Source: Microseira sp041929235
Lineage (GTDB): Bacteria > Cyanobacteriota > Cyanobacteriia > Cyanobacteriales > Aerosakkonemataceae
Assembly (NCBI RefSeq): GCF_041929235.1
Contig: NZ_JBHFNP010000283.1
Coordinates: 9,416-73,415 of the forward strand
DNA: 64,000 nucleotides
Reading direction: 5' to 3'
Numbering within the stretch: the stretch's first letter is position 1; each line of letters opens with the position of its first letter. The notes beneath the pieces are model-generated. The model saw only the letters and a program-made list of their open reading frames with translations, had not been told where the DNA came from and did not search any database. Both the position numbers and the translations under genes were made by a program. Of the stretch, positions 1 to 7,466 are shown in pieces.

Positions 1-1066
1 GTTCGGATTTCCAGAGGAGTTTGGGAGTATCTGTAAACGGGGCATCGAGTTCTAATAGGGCATCGCGGAAGGGTACATCTAAAGTTGGGTCGCCTTCATC
101 TAATGCTTCTACCCAAAATAGGGTAGCAGGGCGATCGCTTCTCCATCCAACTCGTCGAGGTCCAGTTCGCACCGCGTCAAATTTGGTAGAAAGATTATCG
201 GCGAGGGGTAGATCGGCGACTTGATGGATAATTTTGCCTGTAAGGTCGCATACTTCTATCCGATGAGGAAAGAAAGAGGATGGCAGTTGGTAAGAAAACG
301 GTCGGTGTAGGGTGGTGAGGAGAATAAAATTCCCATCGGGAGAAGGTCTAGCTTCATCAATCAAACCAGGTGCGACCAAAGGGATACAGCGACCATCTAA
401 CGTTACTTCTACCAAACTGGAAGTTATGTAATATTCAAATAGCGCTTCATCGTGGGGATTTTTGAGCAAATTGGTGTAGGTGCGATTGGGAGACTTGCGC
501 CCCAAATTTTCTTGCACGAGCGGGCCACAAGGAATGGGAGACTGTATGGGAGGGTTGCCGCGATCGCTGTCAATAAACTTGCAAATCAACGACTGATTCG
601 ATACCCAACGAAATGGTTTACCATAAGCCGCATTCAAAACTGCATCGGTCAAGCGGCGGGGAATGCCTTCTGCTAGATCCAAAACCCATAATTCTAACCC
701 ATCGGCTTGAGTCAGCGTAAACGCCAGTTTATTACCATCTGGCGACGACCTGAGAAAGCTAATCTTGGCATCCGGTGGCAAATCTACCACTTTCGGGGTA
801 TTTGACTCGAGCGGTCTTATTTTTATACTGCGATAGGCGTTATGGCGGGCAGGGCCATTAGTTTGAGGATTGAGGCGAAATCCTGCTACAGCTACCTCTG
901 GTTCAGCTAAAAGGGAAATCGGAGGTAGTTCCGGGTGTTCTAACTCTACCAACCATTGCAGATTGGGACAAATCCAGGCAATTGGAGATGGGGGAGTATC
1001 GAGAATTTGGTTTATCGGTTCTGGAGGCGATCGCCAGAATTGCTCAACGTCGGGAAAATCAACCAT
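1..1066 (-). CDS. S9 family (prolyl oligopeptidase-type) serine peptidase, N-terminal part; gene continues past the window edge
   Basis: The minus strand is open without a stop from an ATG at 1066 to the window edge, about 355 codons. The protein begins MVDFPDVEQFWRSPPEPI and contains the repeated SPDGN turns of a seven-bladed propeller (FLRSSPDGNKLAFTL, ARPSPDGNFILLT). This is the N-terminal beta-propeller half of the cyanobacterial glutamyl-endopeptidase-like S9 peptidases. The alpha/beta-hydrolase domain with the catalytic Ser-Asp-His would lie beyond base 1, so activity cannot be judged. Plus-strand open frames here are shadows. The gene is divergent from the small membrane gene at 1130. 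Confidence 0.85.
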   Translation of the reverse strand, partial: MVDFPDVEQFWRSPPEPINQILDTPPSPIAWICPNLQWLVELEHPELPPISLLAEPEVAVAGFRLNPQTNGPARHNAYRSIKIRPLESNTPKVVDLPPDAKISFLRSSPDGNKLAFTLTQADGLELWVLDLAEGIPRRLTDAVLNAAYGKPFRWVSNQSLICKFIDSDRGNPPIQSPIPCGPLVQENLGRKSPNRTYTNLLKNPHDEALFEYYITSSLVEVTLDGRCIPLVAPGLIDEARPSPDGNFILLTTLHRPFSYQLPSSFFPHRIEVCDLTGKIIHQVADLPLADNLSTKFDAVRTGPRRVGWRSDRPATLFWVEALDEGDPTLDVPFRDALLELDAPFTDTPKLLWKSE

Positions 1067-1129
1067 TTGGATTTGGCGAAAGGAATATTAGTCTATCTTA
1101 TATACAGCGCCCAAAATTAGCAATTTGAC

Positions 1130-1495
1130 ATGGATAGATTTGAATTTCAACTCGCGATGCTGCAAAAAGGGGCCGAAGAACTAGAGAAAAAGATTGCAGC
1201 CTTTACGACTATTCTTTTGCAATTAAAAACGGCTGCCATTACCCTATGGGTGGCTTTGATTGGTTGGGCTTTTACAATCAAAGTTGATTTGATTATTCCG
1301 GTTGGCTATGTCATTGTGTTTGGTTTCTGGTTTTTAGAAGCAACGTACTGGAGGGTGCAATATTACTGTATCAATAGGGCGACGGCAATAACCCAATACC
1401 TCAACGATCGAGACGCATTAGATGAAAGTTTTAATCACAAGTCAATTCCTGAATTTATTGTCTATCCGTTACAGGGTTTAAAGACAATCAAGTGA
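1130..1495 (+). CDS. Small two-helix membrane protein of unknown function
   Basis: 121 residues. The first 30 are charged and helical (MLQKGAEELEKKIAA), a likely coiled coil. Two hydrophobic helices follow at about 33-52 and 55-75, then a soluble tail of about 45 residues. The layout (N-terminal helix, two membrane helices, C-terminal tail) resembles SLATT-type membrane effectors that accompany nucleotide-sensing defence systems, but I do not recognise the family by sequence. It is codirectional with csx3 and only 6 bp upstream of a second tiny membrane ORF, so it may belong to the CRISPR locus. No clear ribosome binding site decides the start. Confidence 0.65.
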   Translation: MDRFEFQLAMLQKGAEELEKKIAAFTTILLQLKTAAITLWVALIGWAFTIKVDLIIPVGYVIVFGFWFLEATYWRVQYYCINRATAITQYLNDRDALDESFNHKSIPEFIVYPLQGLKTIK

Positions 1496-1501
1496 GCTTA
1501 T

Positions 1502-1600
1502 ATGTGGAAAGCTTTACGCGCAACATCTATATATATTTTTGACACATTTCTGTTTGTTGTTAATTCGGTTATTTGGTTAATTGCTATCTATATTCCCTAG
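1502..1600 (+). CDS. 32-residue single-helix membrane peptide
   Basis: ATG at 1502, stop at 1598-1600, beginning 6 bp after the stop of the 121-residue membrane protein. The peptide starts MWKALRATSIYIFDTFLFVV, then has a hydrophobic segment with two Trp and no charged residue after Asp14. Size and spacing suggest a translationally coupled companion. It could also be a chance ORF; no homologue is recognised. Confidence 0.4.
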   Translation: MWKALRATSIYIFDTFLFVVNSVIWLIAIYIP

Positions 1601-1708
1601 CTTGTAAGTTAGGTTGAGGCAGTAGACACAAATTGCGTTCTGAATTTGGAAGAGGCAACTTCCAAGGGGATGCTACAGTATGCTTATCGTCATCCAAAAG
1701 GAAGAAAA

Positions 1709-2053
1709 ATGAGCGCGATTCAACTTACAGTCATTCCTCATCAAACCCAAGATGGGACACCTTACCAACACCTGCACGTTGAGATTGCCAACGAAAACGG
1801 CATCATTACGCCTGGGGATTTGAAGGGGTTGAAATTGCCAGCGGGGATTAATTATTCCCAAGGCATTGTTATTGAGGGGAAAGCAGCGATTTGGTTGTAC
1901 GGTTATTTAGTTCACGAATGCCATCCAGCAGCTTGGGTGGGGTGTTATGACCCCCGTTTGGGTGCAGTGGTGGTGGCGACGCATACTCCTGATATTTCGA
2001 TTTCCCAAGTGTTTAAAGTCGATTTACCTGCTGCTAGTTTTGGGCAGAGTTGA
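1709..2053 (+). CDS. csx3: CRISPR-associated ring nuclease Csx3 (Crn3)
   Basis: 114 residues, the normal length for a stand-alone Csx3. Family signature: HLHVEIANENGIITPGDL, then PAGINYSQGIVIEGKAAIWL, then LVHECHPAAWVGCYDPRLG with the conserved His69/His72, Asp81 and Arg83. Csx3 proteins bind and cleave cyclic tetra-adenylate, the second messenger made by type III Cas10, and so switch the signal off. I chose the ATG at 1709 because AAAGGAAG lies just upstream; the open frame extends back to a TTG at 1646. The gene ends exactly where the convergent WYL regulator gene ends, with no spacer. Fusion to an AAA domain, common in cyanobacterial Csx3, is absent. Confidence 0.85.
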   Translation: MSAIQLTVIPHQTQDGTPYQHLHVEIANENGIITPGDLKGLKLPAGINYSQGIVIEGKAAIWLYGYLVHECHPAAWVGCYDPRLGAVVVATHTPDISISQVFKVDLPAASFGQS

Positions 2054-3481
2054 TTACAGCGATTTATAGAGGTTCATAGTAAGTTGGATTTCTGATGCCA
2101 TGTCTTCTCGCAACTGCCAAGGTATTAAGACTTCCACTTTTGAACCTAACGCTCGTAACCATCTAACTACATAGTAGTCTGTAACTCGGTAAGAGAGTTG
2201 GTAGTACACATCAGTAGTAGGACGAGACTGGAGGACTTCTAAAAGAGTCTTCCGGTGTACTGGATTGGGAGTGTATTGTTTGATTAATGTGGCGGCGCGA
2301 TCGCAGTCAATCAAAGTAAAACTATTGTGAATACTAATCCCCTCAATATAACTTTGATGAAAATCCCGCTCAAATCGCAATACCATCAGCGCTGTTTCTT
2401 TATAAAAGTCGCAACCCCAAGCTTTTTTTAACATTGCATTAACTGTTTTGGGAGTGGGCAAGCGATTTTCTGCATATTGCTCTCTTAATAATTGGGGAAT
2501 GCGGGGGTCTTGCCAATCCAAAGGTTCTATGCGCTTAGAAATAATTCGATCGAGGCGATATTTATACCAACTGATTTGATCTTTAGGAGTGCTGCCATAA
2601 GCACAGAGATATTTAGCACGTTCCATAAAGTAAATGCAAACGGGGTAAACTACGCATTCCTTAATCAGATTTTGATGAGCGCTGCGATAGGTTAGGAGTA
2701 AAGGTGGAATTTGCCCGGAATCCCAAAGTTCTTGCAATTCACTCTGAATTTGATCGACTGCATCTTGCATAGGACTCGATTCTGGTACAACATAATCAAC
2801 ATACAAAAACACTCGATGATTGTCTTCATCTGGTATCTCTTCTGAAATTTGTTCGGCTAATACGGGGAAAGTAGGATCGAGAAAACTAAACATACCCAAT
2901 GCGCTAGACACATAAGCTTGTGCTTTAGGAGTCAAAAAATTTTCAAGGTTAGAGTTTTCTGTTTGATGGAAAATTGAAGGAAATTTTTCCACGCGGCGAT
3001 ATTGCTTGCTCCTACCTGCCACATCAGTGACTCGTTGCAGCCAATTGCGACTAACCAATAAATCGAAGTCACTCTGAAGGGATTTGCGAACCTGAGCAAA
3101 TAACCGTTCTTTTAAGCTAGTATCTAGAACCGCATCAGTAATAGGGATTTGCTTTCCCAGAGAATGTCGCCATTCATCTACAGATATATTAGATTCTACT
3201 AACCACTGTCTTGTGGTTTTATGACAAGCACAGTTAGGCTCTGGATAGTTAATAATATTTTCCTGTTTTTCGTCTTTGTAATTTTCACCGAAAAAGGCTT
3301 CGCGCCAATCAGCATAGGTAAAGCAATGGGGGAGAACAGTATATCCATCGTCGCTATAGAACCAACGTAACAAAACCCATAATCTCAGAGCGCGGATCAG
3401 GTTTTGACTTTGGTCTAGAGAGCCATTGGCTAACTGTTGTAATAACTTGGATTGGGGGGGATTACGGAAAATTACGCTCAT
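2054..3481 (-). CDS. CRISPR-associated WYL-type regulator (TIGR03985-like)
   Basis: 475 residues. The N-terminal part (RALRLWVLLRWFYSD) is helical. The centre carries the ligand-binding WYL-like region (VYPVCIYFMERAKYLCAYG, then DQISWYKYRLDRI), and the C-terminal third (YYVVRWLRALGSKVEVLIPW) is the WCX-like extension. Length and motifs match the cyanobacterial family TIGR03985, found in CRISPR loci. WYL proteins usually repress or activate nearby defence operons and respond to nucleotide ligands. It is divergent from the effector operon across a 190-bp spacer that holds an inverted repeat, a position typical of an operon regulator; the regulatory role is inferred. Confidence 0.8.
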   Translation of the reverse strand: MSVIFRNPPQSKLLQQLANGSLDQSQNLIRALRLWVLLRWFYSDDGYTVLPHCFTYADWREAFFGENYKDEKQENIINYPEPNCACHKTTRQWLVESNISVDEWRHSLGKQIPITDAVLDTSLKERLFAQVRKSLQSDFDLLVSRNWLQRVTDVAGRSKQYRRVEKFPSIFHQTENSNLENFLTPKAQAYVSSALGMFSFLDPTFPVLAEQISEEIPDEDNHRVFLYVDYVVPESSPMQDAVDQIQSELQELWDSGQIPPLLLTYRSAHQNLIKECVVYPVCIYFMERAKYLCAYGSTPKDQISWYKYRLDRIISKRIEPLDWQDPRIPQLLREQYAENRLPTPKTVNAMLKKAWGCDFYKETALMVLRFERDFHQSYIEGISIHNSFTLIDCDRAATLIKQYTPNPVHRKTLLEVLQSRPTTDVYYQLSYRVTDYYVVRWLRALGSKVEVLIPWQLREDMASEIQLTMNLYKSL

Positions 3482-3523
3482 TGTAAATTAATCAATTAAT
3501 GTTGCGATTTCTAGAGTAGCAGG

Positions 3524-3548
3524 TATCGGAAATAGGGGTAGTCCGATA
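3524..3548. promoter_or_regulatory. Inverted repeat in the shared promoter region, candidate operator
   Basis: TATCGGA at 3524-3530 and TCCGATA at 3542-3548 form a perfect 7-bp inverted repeat with an 11-bp spacer. It sits between the divergent WYL regulator (start 3481) and the CARF nuclease (start 3672). Spacing suits a dimeric DNA-binding protein, plausibly the WYL regulator. No strong -10/-35 pair was identified. Confidence 0.35.
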
Positions 3549-3671
3549 GGATGCGATAATTAGGCAAGACGAACAAGTTAGCTTTCGTTGCTGGGGAGAG
3601 CGATCGCGAGAGTAGTCCCCAAACTATTCTGTTGGCTTAAATCTATATTTAGTGGAATTTAGCAACACGAT

Positions 3672-5138
3672 ATGAGTACATCCGACACAAATTACAAAGT
3701 TGACCATTTGTTCTTACTCGTTGGTGAGAACCCCTTACCTAACTACATTGCAGCAAAGATGTTGCTCAAAGAGGGCGGCACTGTTTACTTGGTACACAGC
3801 ACAGACACAGCGAGTAAAGCAGATTGTTTAAAGAGAAGGCTAGATCCTGTAAATATTGAATTGATTTCACTAGGCAAAAGTGAGGCTGACTCCAGTGTTA
3901 TTCGAGACAAAATCCAAAACCAGGTAAAAAAAATCCTGAAAGAACATCCAAACGCTACTTTTGGTTTGAATTATACAGGTGGTACAAAAGCAATGTCAGT
4001 TCACAGCTATCGTGCCTTGTTTGAAGCTTCAGGAGTTGACGATGCCAAGTTTAGTTATCTTGACGCTCGCAGTTTACAAATGCTTATAGATAGGGAAAAT
4101 GACTCTCCTAAACCAGAACTAGTAAACGAAAAACTTTCATTAGAAGAAATATTTGACCTGCATGATTTACGCTGGGAATCAGATAAAAAACCAGTTACCA
4201 AGCCGATCCTACCTGAATTAGCGATAGAGTTGGCAAAATTACATACCGCTCCGAGTTTAGTAATAGCATGGCGCTGGTGGTGCGATAACGTACTCAAACC
4301 TGCTACAAAACTACTGAAAAAAAAGCAGAATAAAGCCCCAGAATGGGAATGGAATAAAGACAATCAGATAGATAAAGTTATCTTAAAACCAGATATTGCT
4401 GTTCAGCAAATGAATAAAGCCTTGCAGGAGTATCTCAAGCAACCGGAAGAAGGTAAATCTCTTTTAGAGGCTTTTCAACAAGAAAATTTTAAAACAGTAA
4501 AAGGTCTTGTCAATTTTTACAATGCTTTATGGGATCCAGAGTATACACAACAGATAGAAAAGGTAACTAAGCTTTTGGTAGAGGAAAAGTATTTGGGTGA
4601 ATCTGAAATCGAGTTATCACTCAATCAATTTGCTGAAAAATCCAAACAATCTGCTGACAAGCCTCACTTGGAGAAATCTAAGGACGCTTGCCGATGGCTT
4701 GATGGTCTTTGGTTGGAGCATTATGTATTACATCAAGTTCAGTTACTTTCTGAAAATCATCCTGGTTTGATAAATGATAGCGGAATGTCATTTAAAGTCA
4801 AGGATGCGAAAAAAGAAAAATTCGAGTTTGATGTTGCCTTCGTCAAAGATTACCAACTGTTTGCTTTATCTTGTACCACTGACGCGAGCAAAAGTCTTTG
4901 TAAATCAAAACTATTTGAAGCTTATATCAGATCGCGTCAATTGGGTGGAGAGCAAGCACGAGTGGCTTTAGTCTGTTGCTATGACAAACCAAAAGATTTA
5001 GCAGACGAAATGAAAGTTGACAGTGAGGTAGATAAAAAAGACCCAAAAATAGTGGTTTTTGGCTGTAAGGAGCTTGATAATCTTCATGTTCATATTAAAA
5101 ACTGGATTGAAGAAATTAACTGTTACTACGCGCCATGA
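3672..5138 (+). CDS. CARF-domain nuclease (Card1/Can2-like effector of type III CRISPR)
   Basis: 488 residues. The N-terminal CARF domain (about 10-150) has the nucleotide-binding fold starts FLLVGENPLPNYIAA and the signature NYTGGTKAMS of Card1/Can-type sensors. A helical linker of about 180 residues follows. The C-terminal 130 residues look like a PD-(D/E)XK nuclease: WLDGLWLEHYVLHQV, then FEFDVAFVKDYQLFALSC with Asp387. Where classical members have E-x-K, this one has S400-C-T-T-D, with lysines a little later (SLCKSKLFEAY). Binding of cyclic oligoadenylate would activate nucleic acid cleavage. Its stop overlaps the cas10 start (ATGA), so the two are translationally coupled. Confidence 0.8.
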   Translation: MSTSDTNYKVDHLFLLVGENPLPNYIAAKMLLKEGGTVYLVHSTDTASKADCLKRRLDPVNIELISLGKSEADSSVIRDKIQNQVKKILKEHPNATFGLNYTGGTKAMSVHSYRALFEASGVDDAKFSYLDARSLQMLIDRENDSPKPELVNEKLSLEEIFDLHDLRWESDKKPVTKPILPELAIELAKLHTAPSLVIAWRWWCDNVLKPATKLLKKKQNKAPEWEWNKDNQIDKVILKPDIAVQQMNKALQEYLKQPEEGKSLLEAFQQENFKTVKGLVNFYNALWDPEYTQQIEKVTKLLVEEKYLGESEIELSLNQFAEKSKQSADKPHLEKSKDACRWLDGLWLEHYVLHQVQLLSENHPGLINDSGMSFKVKDAKKEKFEFDVAFVKDYQLFALSCTTDASKSLCKSKLFEAYIRSRQLGGEQARVALVCCYDKPKDLADEMKVDSEVDKKDPKIVVFGCKELDNLHVHIKNWIEEINCYYAP

Positions 5139-6808
5139 GTAAATATATTGCAACTGTAATTGATCCAACGGGAATACAGCCATACATCTTCGGTAGCAAC
5201 CGCTTGCGCGAGAACATTGGTGGCTCGTATTTAGTCGATCGAGCAACTGATGAATGGGTTAAGTGGGCTTTGCGTCAAAAATTTGGAGAGAATGTTTATA
5301 TTCCTCTAACTCAACCAGAAAAACAGATTGACCGAGATAATCTAGATGCTGAATTAGTCTATACGGGAGGCGGTAACGCAGTTATTCTCTTCAAAGATAG
5401 AGACTGTGCTGTCAAATTTACTAGAACCTTGAGCGAAAAGATATTGCGAGAAGCACCAGGTTTAAAAATTGTAGTCGCTCACAGTCAACCTTTTGAATGG
5501 GGAAATAGCTTATGGGAAGTTATAGATTGTTTAATGAAAGAATTAGAACGGAAGAAACGCGAGTACAATCCTTCTGTTCCTTTGCTCGGTTTAGGGGTGA
5601 CGGCTAGCTGTCTTTCTACTGGGTTAGTTGCAGTGGATACTAGCGATCGCTACAGTGTCCCTACCAGTTATCCGGTTTCTAGAGAAATCGTTGAAAAACT
5701 CAGAACCGTTGACTCTAAAAATGATGCTCCAGCTAACAAACAGCTAATCAAGACTATCTTTGAGGGTTTGGATCTTGGTGATTACATAGTTCCTTATGAT
5801 GTTGATGATTTAGGTCGCACTGAGGGAAGAAGTAGTTACATGGCGATCGTTCACGCTGATGGGAATGGAATGGGCGATCGCTTCAAAGACTATGGCAGTA
5901 AATCTCAATCAGATCGAGATTATATTAGCCGTATGCGTGACCTCTCTGAGAAAGTTAACCAAGCAGGGATAAACGCTCTCCGAAAAGTTGCAGATAGAGT
6001 TATCCAATTAGCAGAGGGAAAATTACAGGAGCCGTTTGCAATTACAGAAAGAGATGGTAAAAAATATTTACCTTTTCGTCCCATAGTATATGGGGGCGAT
6101 GATGTCACATTTGTGTGTGATGGACGTTTGGGATTAAGTTTAGCTGCACTCTACCTCAAGGAATTTGAAGCTGAAAAAGAAAATATTTCTGATGGAAAAG
6201 ACTTAACGGCTTGTGCAGGAATAGCAATTGTCAAGACTCATTATCCATTTGCCAGATCTTATCAACTAAGTGAGGCACTGTGCAGCAACGCTAAAAAATT
6301 TATGCGTGACGAGAAAGAACGATTAGGAAGCTCGGATTTCTCGGCAATTGATTGGCATATTGCTGCTAGTGGCTTGTTAGGATCGATCGGTGAAATTCGC
6401 AAACGAGAATATCAAGTGGCAGAAGGTAATCTCACCATGCGACCTCTCTACTTACAGTCTGATAATGATTGGCGCAATTGGTATGATTTTTCTCAAGTAG
6501 TGCATAACTTTAACACGCATCCAGACTGGGCAGGTAGTCGCAATAAAGTAATAGCATTGCGAGAGCATTTACGCCAAGGTACACAAAAAACTAAACAGTT
6601 TTTACAGGTTTACTGTTTGGATAAGAACTATCTACCTAAGTTTACCAAAGAAAGTAATGATGAGTTTTATCAATGTGGCTGGACTGATGATCCCAGAAAA
6701 AATGAGAAAATTTGCGGATATTTTGATGCAATTGAAGCAATGGAATTTCATGTGCCATTAAAGGAGAAACCCAATGGAGATTTATTATCTGAAAATACTA
6801 CTCCTTAG
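5135..6808 (+). CDS. cas10: Type III Cas10, HD-less, with intact GGDD cyclase site
   Basis: 557 residues. The protein opens directly in the first Palm-like domain (VIDPTGIQPYIFGSNRLREN), so the usual N-terminal HD nuclease domain is missing. VHADGNGMGD around Asp242 and YGGDDVTF with G320-G321-D322-D323 mark the Palm domains that bind metal and convert ATP to cyclic oligoadenylate. The C-terminal 130 residues form the helical domain. The gene sits between the CARF nuclease (ATGA overlap) and cas7, which starts 35 bases before the cas10 stop. I infer a complex that signals but cannot cut DNA through an HD domain. Subtype III-D is inferred from its neighbours. Confidence 0.85.
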   Translation: MSKYIATVIDPTGIQPYIFGSNRLRENIGGSYLVDRATDEWVKWALRQKFGENVYIPLTQPEKQIDRDNLDAELVYTGGGNAVILFKDRDCAVKFTRTLSEKILREAPGLKIVVAHSQPFEWGNSLWEVIDCLMKELERKKREYNPSVPLLGLGVTASCLSTGLVAVDTSDRYSVPTSYPVSREIVEKLRTVDSKNDAPANKQLIKTIFEGLDLGDYIVPYDVDDLGRTEGRSSYMAIVHADGNGMGDRFKDYGSKSQSDRDYISRMRDLSEKVNQAGINALRKVADRVIQLAEGKLQEPFAITERDGKKYLPFRPIVYGGDDVTFVCDGRLGLSLAALYLKEFEAEKENISDGKDLTACAGIAIVKTHYPFARSYQLSEALCSNAKKFMRDEKERLGSSDFSAIDWHIAASGLLGSIGEIRKREYQVAEGNLTMRPLYLQSDNDWRNWYDFSQVVHNFNTHPDWAGSRNKVIALREHLRQGTQKTKQFLQVYCLDKNYLPKFTKESNDEFYQCGWTDDPRKNEKICGYFDAIEAMEFHVPLKEKPNGDLLSENTTP

Positions 6809-7466
6809 CGATACAACTTTTGGACGTGGTGATGGAGTCGCAGGTTTAATTGACCAAGAAGTAGAACACGATCCTAATGGATTTCCCTACTTACGTGGGC
6901 GGACGCTCAAAGGCTTATTAAGTGAGGAGTGCGATAACTTAATTACTGTCATTTCCGCTCCGCCACCTTCGCGTTGGATAGAAGCAGTGGAGCATTTATT
7001 TGGCATACCTGGTAGCACCCTTGAAACTATCTCTAAAATGCACGTTGGTGATGCTTGTTTACCCCCAGATTTACGAAGGGAAGTAGGAATTCAACTTGAC
7101 CAGGAAAGGGATAGAGAACGCAGGGGTCAGGAAAGAAGACTAACCGAATCAGATGTGCTTGCTTCTCTGACTACCATTCGCCGTCAAACTTCTATTGACC
7201 CTGAAGATGGCGCACCTGTAGAACATAGCTTGCGTTCAAGTCGAGTTGTTATCCGAGATTTGACTTTTACTGCACAACTATTATTTGAAGAGAAACCAAC
7301 AGCAGATATGCTAGCACTCTTAGCCATAAGTACGTTAGCACTGCGGCGGGTTGGTAGTGTAAGAAACCGGGGGAGAGGTCACGTTCAGTGTACGCTGCAT
7401 GACTCGAATGGTAAAGAAGTTACTCAAGAACATTTTCGTTATTTTGATCAGGAAACAAAGGGATGA
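6774..7466 (+). CDS. cas7: Cas7 (Csm3-like) RAMP subunit
   Basis: 230 residues, one RAMP (ferredoxin-like) unit. It begins YYLKILLLSDTTFGRGDG and has the family's FPYLRGRTLKGLLSEE motif, close to the IPGSSLKG of Csm3, then the C-terminal glycine-rich RRVGSVRNRGRGHVQC. Acidic residues just before that motif (QEVEHDPNG) sit where Csm3 carries its RNA-cleaving Asp. AAAGGAGA lies just ahead of the ATG, inside the end of cas10. Its TGA overlaps the csx10 ATG (ATGA). In the cyanobacterial III-Dv complex a Cas7 like this is fused to Cas5 and Cas11; here it is a separate gene. Confidence 0.8.
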   Translation: MEIYYLKILLLSDTTFGRGDGVAGLIDQEVEHDPNGFPYLRGRTLKGLLSEECDNLITVISAPPPSRWIEAVEHLFGIPGSTLETISKMHVGDACLPPDLRREVGIQLDQERDRERRGQERRLTESDVLASLTTIRRQTSIDPEDGAPVEHSLRSSRVVIRDLTFTAQLLFEEKPTADMLALLAISTLALRRVGSVRNRGRGHVQCTLHDSNGKEVTQEHFRYFDQETKG

